In this document: positions 13,801 through 28,200 of the stretch, piece after piece | How positions within the stretch are numbered: the stretch's first letter is position 1 | How the letters are laid out: each line of letters opens with the position of its first letter | Source of the DNA: Embiotoca jacksoni | Taxonomy: Eukaryota > Chordata > Actinopteri > Embiotocidae | Assembly: GCA_022577435.1 (NCBI GenBank) | Contig: JAKOON010000067.1 | Span: forward strand, 616,252 to 680,251 | Direction of reading: 5' to 3' | Length of the DNA: 64,000 nt | Program-made: the position numbers and the translations under genes | The notes under the pieces: generated by a model | What the model was told of the DNA's origin: nothing | Database searches by the model: none | The model's input: only the letters and a program-made list of their open reading frames with translations

Positions 13801-16800
13801 TCATAAGTGTTCGGTAGATGGGACGTCTCACCTGCATGTTTTCTCGGAGGTCCGTCGCCTCCCTCAGCGGCAGCAACGCCGTTTTAAAGACGTCGTCCAC
13901 CGCCTTGATCACCAGCACTCTCATGCTGGCGTACTCGCGGCTCCGCTTGCCCTTCCTCACCGACAGACCCCTCTTGTGCGGTTTGCCGCCGCCTCTCCGG
14001 TTCGTTATGGCCACGTGAACGAACAGCAAGGTGTGCGGCAGGATTTCTCCCGTCAGAGACTGCAGCGGCACGTGGCGGAAACCCGGCTGCAGACACTCGA
14101 AGGGGATGGTGTACTGGCCGATGAACTCGTCGCCGATGTAGTCGTCGTCCAGCACCACGAAACGCACCACGGCGAGCTCGGGGAGGTTTATCTGGAACTC
14201 GAAGCTCTCGTCGAACAGAGGGTTGTCCCCGTTCTGGTTCACCGTTTTAGTCTTTTGTTCGGCGCAGTCGGCGGGAATGCCGTGTATTTCCACGTACACG
14301 TACGGGTCGACTACGTCGCCTTTGGCGCCGGAGCCTTTGGGTTTGGGGAAGTTTTGTCCGCTGATGATCTTGATGTGTAAGAGCTGTGGAGAAACGCCGG
14401 GCACCGAGTCTTTAGTGTTGGCGCTGAAATACGAAACCTGCTCCCTCATGATGGCCGGACGCAGCACGTAGCCGCAGTTCCCGTTCTGACGGAACCAGCC
14501 GATGTTCAGGTCCATCATCAGGCCGGGAGTCTGGTAGTTCATCGCCACGATCTGGCAGCCGCACTTCCAGAAGTCTTGCGGATTCATATTGCTGGAGTCG
14601 ATCCGCATGGGGCTCGGGTAAACTCGGGCCAGGAACTTCTTGTTATAGTTGACAAAGTCTCCCGGGAAGTCGTTGGCGCATCGACTGGCGAAGACCTCGT
14701 TGAAGGAGCAGAGCTCCCAGTGCTTCTGGCTCTGGAAAGTCGTCGGGAAGTCCTTGAACTCCACCGACTTGCACAAGGTCACCAGGTCCGAGAGGTCTTT
14801 GGACAGCTGGAATTTCTTGGGTGCGATCGTCTGCTGCTCCGCGGACTCGATGCTCATCCTTTGAGACATCTCCGCCCCCTCGTCCTCGTCCGTCACCTCG
14901 CCCTCTGAGGCGGTGCAGTTGGTGCTCAGCTTCTTGCCCTTCAGCAGGATCTTGCCCTTCAGCTCGGAGGGCGACGGGAGGTAACAGTCCTCGGGTTTGG
15001 GAGGATCCAGCTGGATCTTGTCTCCCAGGATCTTCTTGAGATGCTGAAACATGACTCTCTGCTGCTTGAGGGAGCAGTGGTTCTCCAAACACAGTATCAG
15101 CGGAAACTCGGAGGCAACGAAGGCGTACTTGTTGACGACGTCGATGACGCCGCGGAAGACGATCTGCGACGTCATGGTGTGGCCGGTGTAAATAACCGGT
15201 TCGTTGTCAGGCCCGTCCCACACGTCCAGCTCCACGCAGCGGCAGCCCATCTTGAGAGCGCGGATGTACCCGGTCACGTCCGACGGACCTCTGAACTGAT
15301 CCTCGATCAGGTACGTGTTGTGGGACGCGTTGATGTAGTAGTGAGACAAAGGCTGGTTCATGTCTTGGCACACCGACTTGTGTTCGGGGTCGAATATGTG
15401 GCACTCCGGAGACATAAGGTAGTTGGAGAAGCCGTCAAGAGAAAGCCAACCCTTGAGCCGGCCTTCTTTGGACGGTTCGTATTTCTGAATGACCTCTAAG
15501 CTGGTGTCCTCGCTGACTTGCGCCATCCCCTGCTCCGCCTCCAGGAATATCATCAAGTCCTTGGTGTCGAGAAACTCTTTGTTGCTGGAGAACTGAACGA
15601 AGAGGAAATAAATCTCCGGTCTGGTGCAAAGATCGTGAAAGACTTCGATGAACTCCTCTTTGGTCACGTCGGACCCGGATTTGTCCTTCGCTTTGTGAAG
15701 CTCCTTGAACTTCAGCTCTATTTTCACATTTTTAAGTCCCGGGTTCAGCTCTTTGACGAGCTGCACGGCAGCACATATCGTTTTCTGTTTGCTGTTGTTC
15801 TCGGCCTCCTCGTCGAACAGTTCCCCGAGCCACGACGAGCGCATGTTGTTCTGACTGCTCTCGATCATGTTCAAGGTGTGTTTCCCGTACGAGATCAGGT
15901 ACCGCAGCCCCGTCACCCAGATGTTTGCCACGTCTCCGGTGTTCGCCACCAGGTCCAAGGACTCGTAGTTCTCCCCGAAGATGATCGAGAACGCGCAGTC
16001 CTCCGATATCTGATCGTAGGTCCCGTTGGTTCGAAACGTGTCCGTGTTTTTTCCCGTCCGAACCTCTTTGATGGATTTCACGTCGATCTTCGCCTTTTCT
16101 GACTCCTTCTTCGAAGGCTCCCACCTCAACGACTGCATGTCGGCGTCGAGGAGGAAGTAGCGGTGGTAGATGCGCGAGTTGGACCGCACTTTCTTCAGCT
16201 CGGAGCCGTCCACCATCGCGCTGATGCAGTCGCTGGCGCTGCTGATCTTCTTCTCGGTGGGCATGCTGCTGAACGACACCGTCTTCTTCCTTTCTTTGCG
16301 CTGTCTCCCGTCCTGTGGTGAAACAAACACAAACAAAACGGAGGGCATGAATAGACTCTCCTCCCGTAACTATAATTACAACACTTGAATATCAGCGTAA
16401 AGCAGGAAGCCAAAAATGTGGTAGTTTCATTCTTCGTTTTGCAAGTTTGCGGTTACATTTTTTTTTTTTTACCTAATCGCTCACGAAACGATCCGTTAGA
16501 ACAAAGGAGTTTAATAACTGCTGTTTTTTTGTTACGGAAACTTATTGAATATTTTAGGAGAAGAATGATTCAGATATTCACGGGTCTGCCTGCTTGCAAT
16601 TTGGTAAAACAAAGACGTTTTTGATCAATTTCAGAAGAAGAATGCTGCATCACTTTGTTTTTTACCCCCCGGATGTATGACCGTCGTTCTTTCAGCTAGC
16701 CTCTGGTTCACTCACCACTCAAATTCCTTTTTCAGCATTTTCGCCTCAAATGCCGATTCGTCTTGAATAGATATCAGCTGTTCTTTGTTGACCGTGAACA

Positions 16801-17373
16801 TTCGCTGAGCAGAATCACAGCAGCAGAGTCTGCTGGGTGACTTAAGGTACCCGTCGTCGTGCGTTACGGAGATACGACGGGGAGGGGGTGGGGAGTATCG
16901 CCCACACAAATCCCATCATCTACAGCAGCCTGGTGTTTCTGACGTGTTCATTGAACTCTGCTGCAGCAGGTTCCTTCAGTAATAATCCAAAACACCACGT
17001 CTCCTATTTTGGGTGACACGAACTCCTCGCTGACACGTTCCACAAAGAGGTGGATGAGTCTGATAACTGGAAAACGATGTTCGGGTGAAGAGCACCTCAC
17101 GCTGCGCTTCAGTAGAAATCCTTGATCTTTTGTGGGGGGGGGTTTCTTTGGGGTTTAATAAAGTGCTTATAAAAAAAACTTTACAGCCTCTCGTGTAATC
17201 AAACTCAGATGTGAACTCGTCAAACGCTGCAGAACGGTTAACCCCCCCCCACCCCCCCCCCCCCTGTCCTGTCCCGTCCCGTCCCAACACAATACCCTGT
17301 AGCTGTCAGAGGTACCACACAGAGGGCTTACATAATGTTTATACTTGTTTGCAATTGGACGAGACACGGCAAC

Positions 17374-17405
<32 letters not shown>

Positions 17406-19981
17406 TCGAGGCAACTCACAGCCCGGTCTCGAGTCAGATTGTCGTATTTGTTTGTATAATTAAGATATCACAGTAGATGACAAACAATAATTAAATTAAA
17501 TGAGGAGGCTGGAAGCCAGGAAGGATAAAACAATGTCACCCCCCCACCCCCACCCCGTCCTCCCCCCCGATATGGAAAAACAGATTAAATGGGAGCAAGT
17601 GAAATAATAAAAAGTCTTATAAACAGAAATAAATAAAGATCCAGCAGATCCAAGGAGAAGCTGTCACTTCTGGAATTAAACAGTCTGAAACAATTATAGA
17701 GTGACTGCTTTTTTTTTCGCCACATGAATTCACCATTAAAAATACGATGTGTGTTGGAGTTGCAGGTTTTTACCATGATGGGAAGAATCCTGCACCTCCT
17801 GAGAACCAAAATGTTAAACATCATCATCCCTTTCTTCTACACAGTCGGCTTCTTCCATGTTAGTTCATGATGTAGAGAAAAGCTTCAAACCTAAACGCAT
17901 GACTGCAGATAATCCTCCTGATCTGGACAAGAATGTGGGTGTTTCTTGTCTCTCCGTGTTACAACGTCAGGAGTTATGGTCGCCAGCTCTCTGATGGTAT
18001 GTCAGGATTTCCCTTCCTTTGACAAAACTAGAAAACAATAGCGTGCACACCATCTCCGTCTCTCGGCGTCTATTAGGGTTTCCTCCTGTAGGAGGCCTCT
18101 CGTATCAACATCCTCCTGTTTTTATTAGTCGGCTGTCCTTGGGTGTTTCCCTGAGTGAGTGCAGCTTCGTTAGTCCTTAAATGGCATTTTAAAAGAAAAA
18201 CATCATCATCAGACATTTATAGTTGTATTAAATGTTTTGCTTCGAAGGGGTTTAGATTATTTTAGACCAAAACATCTCCACAGCAACGACTCTATACTTC
18301 TGCAGACTTTTTGTTGTTGTAGTTACAATCTGATGGATCGTAAAGCTCGGGATGGGGCATGAATTTTTGAAAAGTCACGAGGATATAAAATAAATGGTTT
18401 AGTATATGTGACTACGTTCCTTCCTTATTTCCCCTGTTTTTACCGGCAACTCGTTGTAATGCGTTACTCCCACCAGAAGGTGGCGGTAGTGCACCTGAAA
18501 GCATTTGGGGCTGCTTGGTGTTTCGCTCGACTACTTCCGAGCGAATTCTTAATTGTAACTTTGGTTAAAATGCCCATCGCTAGTTCGAAGGGTTTCCATA
18601 GCAACGACTCTATACTTCTGTTGTGACTTGAAGGGTTTTCAAGCTTTTTTCGTAGCTGTGTACAGCTCGTAATATTTTAATGCGTGAACGGGGACAGTGA
18701 TGGGGGAGTTAGTAGCTACGGTCGAGTCATACAAAACTCTTCTACTTCGATCAGCTGAGATGTGACCATGTGACTGTACTGCGAGCTGATTGGCTGTTGA
18801 GGTGGATGTGCCTCTGTGGTCTAAAAACTGCCCACTGGTGACTTGACAAGCTGATTATTGAGTTACGCTGAGATGGGCCAGTTTAAACTGCTCTTCTTTT
18901 TTTTTCTTTTTTTTTTATCTACTTTTGATAATTGTAAAACAGTCCGAGTCCATATTTATAATATTTGTGCAGTACGTTTCATCAGTGACATCTGCCAGGG
19001 GGAATGTCAGACAGCTGATAAGATGTCAGCTGGTTTTAAAAAGCTGATAATGCAATTAAAATGGATTGCTTTATGTAAATTATTGTTTTCATTGTGACCT
19101 CAGAGTGACACATACAGCTGTAAAAATGGGAAGTTGGTGGTTTGTTAGTTTTTTACAACCAGGACTCTGACCTTCTGGGCAGGTAAATAGCCTATTGTAA
19201 AGCAATCTGTCATGTCTACCAAACCCATATAGTTTGATATAAATCAGTTCAATGTTTGAATTCGATTGTCTAATGAGTGGCTCTTTGCTTATTTGATCTA
19301 AATTGCCACAAATATCACTCGTAACTTCTTAATTTCTGTGCTAAAGTTCACCAATAAACCAAATTTAGGATTTTTTCCGAAGCGCAGCACCGGTAGAGTG
19401 ACGGGAAAAGCTATAAAGTCCAAGCAACGTTGGCGAACTCTCTCGTTTACTGTCTTTTCTTTCCTCCCCTCTTCTTCAGCGCGGCGTTTTTTTTTGCTTC
19501 AAGTTTTCTAAGTTCATTACAAAACTTCATAACAAGGGAGCCGCTGCGTCACTGCTATAGATCAATAACCTCATCCGATCTCCGCTCGGGGTGCAACCAT
19601 CTCGGTGTTAATAAGCCGTATTGGTAAAGAGGACATCCTGAACGCGCTTCTACCAAACCTGTGAGATTGTTTAGTTATACACCGTCAGGACAAATCACTG
19701 TTATAGACTCTTTTATTGTTGAGAGAAATGTCTGCTCGACACGGCTCCATCACTGAGTTACTTTTGTTTTGTAGTTTTTATTATGTGCAGAGAATAACCC
19801 CCCACCTCCCGGAACATCTTTAAGGTGAGTCAGTCGAGCATGAAACCGATATTAGATGCTTTCTTAGTGTTTCATAATATAGAGATAATAACAGCAGTAA
19901 TCCCATCAGGCTCATCCTGACAGGAGAAATTACTTTTATGCCTTTCGATATTGTTTGAATGTACAGTATGTTCGATGGGAG

Positions 19982-20044
<63 letters not shown>

Positions 20045-22259
20045 AAGACACAAACACAGGAAGAACCACTGAGCAAGCAAATTGGAGAGGGAGTGACTAA
20101 GACGGTCCGACTGCTCTCGGATCCCAGCGGAGTCTGAATCCCCTAATGGACTGCCAACCGCTTCTTTTTTTTATTTATTTATTTTTCTGACTCAGTGAGC
20201 AGTTATGAACTGTACGAGGGAGGACATCACATGGGACCCATTACTCTTTGCAGTACTCCGTTCTACCTAAATCCCCCAAAACAACCTTCATCTGAATCGT
20301 CCTGCGGCGTAAATCATCTCTCGGCTCCGGGCCAGAAGCGGCTTCGCTCTGTAATCTCGTACATCACGCTTACGAACTCGTCACATCGAACACGACGTGT
20401 GACATTAACTGTTCGAGGGGGAGGGGGGGGTCACCGAAAAGGCTATTTGAAACATTTTACAATATGTCTACAATTTGCCGTAACGTATATTAAGCTGTTT
20501 TCATTTGCAATTCTCCAAAAGAAAACCGTCAACAAGAAAATATCCGTGTTCAGTCTGTTCATCTCACTTCGATCATTTTTACTGCAGTAAAGTGGGATTT
20601 GTGAAGCGGACGGACTGACCGGCACCGTCATTAAAACCGTGTCGTAGATGTGCCCCCCTCCCCCCCCCGTAGCGATCAGGAGTATTTCTCTATTATCACA
20701 GTATTATTTCACGTACAGTTTATGCGTGAATGTTCGCACTGCTACATGTCGTTGTACCACGTTTATTGTATATTAGCTGTACTTTTCTCACTTTGTCTAG
20801 TTGCGTATTCTTTCGTTCACTGTAGTTTTTGACTGTTATGAACCACGACACCGGGACAAACTCCCTCCAAAACCTACTTGGCAATAAACCGACGATGGAA
20901 ATCAGTTCAACGAGTAGAATTTCATCTGAAACGCATCAGCCAGCTCTTTGTGAGAGCTTCTTCTTTTTTTCTTTTCAGTTATTCCGTCATGTTCGTAACA
21001 ACATAATATAGAGATTTAGAAACTGCTGAAGTTTGACGTTTTCTTTTAGGTGGAAATGATCTCAGTTATATAATATCACGCGGTGTGTAATGTAAATGAG
21101 AGATTAGGAGTCAGGTGCCGTCTGAATCATCGTCTAACTCCAGATTAGGACCCAGGCAGCATCACGGTCTCCTCGATTACCGACCGGCCGACCGAGCTAA
21201 GCCAGCAGGGTGGTTACTGAGGGCATATTCCACGGCTCCGACACTGGGACGCGTACCTATTTTAGGATTATTAGTCCGACCTGACAGAGAATAACAAAAG
21301 GATTTATAAAGCTGTTTTGGCACTAAGTATCAAACAGCCAGAGGGGATTCTTCAACACAAATCCTTTAAAACATACTTGAGGATAAATTAAACAGCCTAA
21401 AATGTGTGTGTGTGTGTGGTACAGTGTGTCATGTGGAGGTTTTAATTTCAGCAGTTAAATGTCTGTCTGTGGAAGTTTTATTCTCGAGCTTAGTTCAGTA
21501 AATTCCTGGCTGTAACTCAGACCAGAGCTTGCGTGTCTGGATATTTTGGCCGCTAATGAAGCGGTGCTGCTCTCACGACGTCTGTCATATTGGTACAATA
21601 AATCATATTTAAATACAGACACCAAAGCAAAGTTAAATCATACTACAAGGGGTTAATATACAATCTTTAAATTCCTAAAAAAAATACACACCACATGCCT
21701 ACATAAGTCCTTTTACTTTGTAAAATGCTTAAAAGAGGCTAAAAAAGTATTATTCCATATTAGCTATAAAACCATAAACATACGAAGAATTGTTAGAGTG
21801 TGGATTGAGTATTTTGGGCACATTAAGTTTTAAATCTCATTAAAATCATAATTAAAAGTCATAATTATGTGCAATCTAATTTGTTCATGACAGCTATTTC
21901 GCTGCAGATTAATTATCAGGTAGAACTGTTTTTCAAACCAAGCGCTCCTCATTTCTTCCCGAGTTGTGTCTCAGAAAATCAAGACGGTGCTGAAAACCAC
22001 CTCGTAAGTGAAAGGAAAACAAACTGAATGTGTGAAAGACGGATGATGGAGGAGGAACATTTAATGACAAAACCTCCAACAAAAGGAGTCGCCAGGAAAA
22101 AAAAAAAGAAAGCTTTGGAGAAAACGGGCCGTTACCTTCCTCTGGATTATACGATCGCAGAGAAAAATCACAAAACAACGTTATGAACCCACAGAGACCA
22201 TTAAAAACACCATCAAATCTCTCTTTTCCCGACAAAGTCTGACCAATCGGAGTCTCAGT

Positions 22260-22297
<38 letters not shown>

Positions 22298-25200
22298 TTT
22301 TTAGACAAGTAGAATAAAAGATCTCTAGATTAATATAAATTTGGCTCTTAATGTGAAAATAATTCTAAGTTTACACTGCATGTGACGGCATTCAGCGTTT
22401 AATATTCCACACAGACGATCTTCCGGTAAAGAGCTTGTTGTTTGATTACAATTAGCATACGGGGATTTCTTTTCTCCTCCAGCTGCACTGCTGTCAAATC
22501 CCTCCGGAGTTCAGACCTGGCGGAGGCCCAGCTGCTGCTCCGCTCCGTACCATACGAGCCGTCCGTCAGACCGAGTGTGAAAACGGTAAATACCAAGAGA
22601 CTTAATTGAAGAAGAAAAAAGCTCAACTGTTTCCGGAACAAATATAAAGTGCGAGTTTGCTTCTATTTCTGAAACAGCGGTTGTGACTGAAAGGCGTCTG
22701 TCACTCGAGTTCATCGAGCTGAAACAACAACAAAAAAAAAAAGGGGAACCTCTGGTTAAGAGCTCCTTTTTTCTTTTTTTTTTTTACTTTATATTGTTTC
22801 ACACAGGCTGCATTTTTTTTTTTTTAAACAGCCTGTAAACTGTGTAAACTGGTCAATAATGATGTCAGGTGTCAAATTAAGCAATTATGCAATACTGCCA
22901 TTTTACAACAAGCTATTAACGGAATAAAATATGCCATCCAAACGTGTTCATATTGTGGGGCAAGTCGCTCTGAAAATATACCACCTTTTGGTCGTGTGAC
23001 TTCCGTTTCCACGGCAACCCACGGGGTATGACAAACAACTGGAAAAACAATCAGCCACATCAGTAGACTGTTATGAAATGCATGCAATGTTTACTACTCT
23101 AGCAGGGAGTCGCAGCAACCACCTAGCAACGGAGAGGATCTCTAGTCTCCAACTGAATGAATACAGAACATAGAAACACTGATCTGCTCAGCTCGCTCAG
23201 TCTGGTTGGAACAAAGATATCTGATGAACAAAGATATCTAATGAACGAAGATATCCACGGACTCGTGTCTTTTTAAGATTTTAGCACTGTGTCGTGTGTT
23301 CAAACCAAACCGGTCCAGCCAGCCGCCGCTAGGATTGTCAGTGCGTGACTATCTGTGGTGTCACGGTACGGGTGCTCGGAGCGACCAAAAGAGACCCGAC
23401 TTCACCAAATGGGTCATTTAATAGATCTGTAACAAGTAAAAACTACATTATGTTGCATATTATATGATGTTTGACCACGAATTTGTAGATTTGTCTGTGT
23501 TTTTTGGGTGATGTCATGTAACTGACAATGATTGGACTGATAAATCCTGATAAGTCTTTGTCCCCTTTTGTTCGTACAGCTTCATCCAAAGAATAGCCGC
23601 CTGCTGTCACTGTACTGTCCGACCTCTTAGGGCCAGATACACAACGCAGTAAAATCAACACAAGCAGCTCAAATGTTTCCTTAAAATTTAGACTTGAAGA
23701 AGCTTTTTCTGTGTCCCGAGGTCATTTCTCGCCACCATCTTTCTCCGAAACACTTCTCCACAGAGCTGTTCCAGCTTTTACATCAGCTCTTAGATTTTTT
23801 TTCTTTTTTGGGGGGGGGGCTCGAGGCCTTTAAGAAAAAGCCTCTCATGTTCTCAAATATTAGATTGAGACATTATCCACAGCTACAATATATTTAATTG
23901 TTAATTCGGTTATAGTAATAAAAAACGCTGAGGCTTTACGAAGCGGCAGACGAGGGCTGTCACTTTTTATTTAAAAAAATGTGAATATTTGGGGGAAAAT
24001 GAAATACTCTTGACTGTAATGACCTGTTCAAATTCAATATTTCTGGTCCGTGAATGCATGAGACCACCGTTTGAAGACTTGACTTGACACAGAAAGAGGA
24101 AACGAAAAGAACTGCCAGCCGCTTATTTGGTCAACTTCATTTTTCCAAAATGTAAACAAAAATATAAAACGGGACTCGTGTCGCAGGGCCCAGAGTCCAA
24201 ACTCACTGTATCCATGGCAACACTATACGTTGAACGTTCGTCTCGGCTCTCGCAAATGAAGCTCGTATTCATCACATTAAAACAGGTACCAGCGGCGTAC
24301 ACGGAGGAAGTTTATCAAGAGCAACACACAAAGAAGGCAAGAAACTTCCTGCTCACACAGACAGGACGGATTAAATATCAAAATTATATATTGGTGGACT
24401 ATTTTTTTTTTTAATTTCCTTTTTTTTTTTTTGTGGTTAGATTCCTCGATGAAATAACAACATATTGACATTTTATTTAAGACCTTACGAGATATCAACA
24501 TCTGTAGTAATGTATAGTAAACACTATTTTTTGGGGGGGCATTTTGCGTTTATTTCAAGCGCACATAGAGGTTGACAGGAAATGTGGGGAAAGAGAGCAG
24601 CTGAAAGACGTGCAGAGGTCAAACCGGAGACTCGCTGCTGAGGACGGTTTAGACCGCGACGCCAACCGATGGGCCGTTGGGTCACCTTGGATTTATGGGG
24701 GTTTCTTTCTCCTTTTTTTTTTCTTTTTTTTTTTTTACGGATGTTTTTGTGGCAAACAAGTTGCTTTAAATTAATGATGATTGTCGATGAAAAAAAAACA
24801 ATTGACATTTGTGTCTTCAATGGTCAATAGTCAATCAGCGCAGGCCTTATAGATCACCACTGTATTGACGAGCGGTGGACCGCCGCGAGGCCTAAAAGCA
24901 CAGCAGTGTGACGCCACTCAAAACGGGTAAATCAGGTCAAGCTTCAAAGCGCTTCGCACATTTATTCAAGTCAGGTCGGCGCCACGATTCACATTCTGAT
25001 CAGATCCCGAGCAGCGAGCGACGGAGCACAACTGTCATGTCACAGTTCAGACTGACAAAAGAGAGAGAGTGAGAAAGAGTGAGAGAGTGAGCAGCAGCAG
25101 CAGCAGCAGCAGCTCAGCATCTGATAAGACATCCATGATGAGACACTTTTTCAGACCGTGGCCGGCTTCAAAAACTCCGCCGGCGCTGTGAGGAAAATTA

Positions 25201-28200
25201 ACAGCTCGGTCGCTGCCAACTGCACGAAGATCTCCACAGCACAACGCTGTTATTATTGCAACGACGGCTCAGCTGATTCATCCGCGGCGCCTCTTCGGCC
25301 TCAACGGCAATAAAACAAGTGTCCACGCGCCGGGGGAATAAACAGACACCTGATCGGGTTCAATTTTAATGGCAGTTAATATAAAGTAATCCAATATCTT
25401 AATGTTTTATAAAGTGCCACCGGTATATTAATAGCAGTTACATAGCTGAAAGTATAACAGATCATCATTTTGCATGCCCCCCCCCCCCCCCCCCGCCCCG
25501 CCCCGCCCGGTTGTATAACGTACACATGACACGTTAATAGCTAACACAGTCGGGACTTTTGGCAGGATTCCAGTTTGATTTCATCAAACAAAGTTCCACT
25601 TCGTCAAGTCAACGTTTCTGGATGCGATCAAGTTACAATAACAAAGAGGACTCTGTAAACGGTGAGGACGGTAATACAAACACGGACATTTTCTCATGGT
25701 TGACCAGCGCTTGGCATGTTTGATTAAATATTCTAATATTTTAGTGGGGTGCAGGAAATGACAGTTATCCAAAGAAAGGGTGTTTACAGTAGTGGTGCGG
25801 CTAACGATTCATTTCATAATCCAATAAATCCGAGCTTGTTTTTTTTATTTTCAATGAATCAATAAATCATTCGTTTCATAAAACGTCAGGGAAACAATCC
25901 CCCAACCATGTCGCCGTATCAAAAGGATTTTTTTCAAAGTCAATAGTATTTTTAATAACGTTGTACAAAACCCTCAAAATACCTTCTAGGACCGGCCGTC
26001 CTCTCCACGAGGGTTATTAAATATCCTTTATTAAGTCAACTCTGTGGATTATAATGTGTGACAGCGATGGAGAAACTTCATTATTTATAATCAAACTCCA
26101 TGTTAATTGTTTAGATATGTTCTCGTCTGTGCGCTTCATTGCTTGTTCCAGTAAGTCATCATGAGGGGCGTAGCGCCGCCTCTGTAGTTAATGTGGCAGA
26201 ACTGTGACGACTCCCAACTTATCCGAACTGCCTTTGAAATAACTCGGCGAGGCACACGTCCACACTTGTGTAAATCAATGGCACCTGAGCTGATGAGTGA
26301 GTGGCCGGTGATTCAGGTGCTGCTGAACACTTACCGGGTCTCTTAGCTAACACCGGACAACGCTGCCATCTTTGCTGGTTTCAGACAAGAAGCCGTTGAC
26401 ATTTTGTTTCCCGTCCGGCGGACACCTTGTTTAAAAAAGAAAAGCAGACGTACCAGCACCCGTCTGAGCGCTCGTGGGCGTGTTTGGTCTTTAAAAAAAT
26501 GATTTAGTGTCTAATTGCCCCTTCGGCACTAAAAAGCTGAGAGAGAACAGCAGGAGAGTGTTGAAGGATACCGAGCTCACGGCAACGCTGTCAAAACAAC
26601 AAACAACTACATTTAAAAAAAGAAGCTATTGAGCTCTTTGTAGATTTACTATTCTTTGACCTTCCTCATCTCCTCGTGAGCAGAACAAGCGGTGACCTCT
26701 ACAACACATCTGAGAGGTAAATTCAAAATGGCCGTCGAAGTCCCCCAGAAGTTTCGTTTGTAATGAAGAACAACCAGTTCCAGTTTGCTGTGTGCTGCTT
26801 CTCTTTCCTGTTCTCCTGACAGAAGAAAACATTTTGTTTTCCTCTGAAGTACTCTATAAACCGAGTTCATCAAACTGGATGTGTTGCACTGATAAAAATA
26901 AAAGAAAAAAGAAATGAAATTAAGAAATGAAATTAAAAAAAAAAATCCTGCTTTTGGCTGTGATCCACTGGTCTGAGTAATGCAGGCTTGAGCCTGACTG
27001 AACAGTTTGATAGAGTCTGATGCTGCCCGTGGAGAAACCTGTTTTGGACTCACACCACTGCTGGTCCACCATAATTAACACCATATTGTTTTCTCTTTTT
27101 AAACAGTGTGATGTCGCACTTTTTGTTCTCTTCTGACGGAGCTGTGAAAAAAGTGCCGTTTGGACGAAGCAGCGGAAAAACGATCCCGATTTATTCAACA
27201 GGATGCGAGATGAGACACGAGGTGGGAAGAGAAGGGTAGCCGTGAGGGTCAAACCTTCTGCCACCGGCCGCCCACATGCTGCAACGTGGTCACAATAACT
27301 CACCGGTGAAGACCGGCTTTAAAATAGACAAGAAGCGTCCGATCCGTTTCCTTAAGATAGAAGTATATCTAAGGGCCTCGGTATCACGTAGTTGCTACGT
27401 AACCTAAACTGCAGCAGTTAAAATGAACTAATTTTATATTTTAACAACATGAAGAGTTGTATTTCAAACCACCGAGGTGTCTAACTCCATCGAGGCTGCA
27501 CGCATCTCTAAATTTGTTACTCTGAACTACAGAGTTGTGAGGTTGTGATGAGAAAATGTCAGAAAATGTTATCACCAAACTCTCGTTCCATATTTGGATA
27601 AATACTAATCACTTTTGGCATTTCTTTAAATGTCAAGTTTTTTTTTTTTAGTTTGTCTTTAAGTGGTACGTTATCCAAAGTCTCTCTAAAAACTGGGCGT
27701 AGGTTTGAAAGACAGCTGTCAATCTTCTAGCAGAAAGAGGATGTGGTCATAGGTGAGGGGTCGAAATGAATTCATGTCGGCTGAGATGGCTTCCAAAGAG
27801 TGAAAATAGTTGTCTTACCACCGCTGCAGCACAAGACTCTTTCATTTAGAGAACTTTCATATATTGGATATACTCAGAAAAGACACCACCTGCGTTACAT
27901 TACGGGCGAAGGTGGAGTCGGTGTAGTTACGATATCGTTATAAAAACAGCAGCGACGACACCGAGTGTACAAATAAGACGGTGGGTGAGAGAGGGAGGGT
28001 TTAAATACGGTTCTGGTAACTTTCCACCACTCTGTTCAGGCCTCGTGTGAACACTTTTGGAGGAGAGGGTGCCGGTTCAAATGTGCCATTAGCTCGTGCC
28101 TCTTCACCACACATGGGTGCACACCCACATCGCCACCGCCAGATACGCTCAGCAGGGAAAAAAAAACAAAAAACCTTTATAGAAAGTCAAGTTTACTGTT

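Noticed and set aside
13727..14380. Plus-strand frames opposite plcl2 exon 2
   Set aside because: They are antisense shadows of a confirmed coding exon and show no recognisable domain.
28061..28110. tRNA-like B box (GGTTCAAAT)
   Set aside because: No A box, no acceptor stem and no cloverleaf around it.
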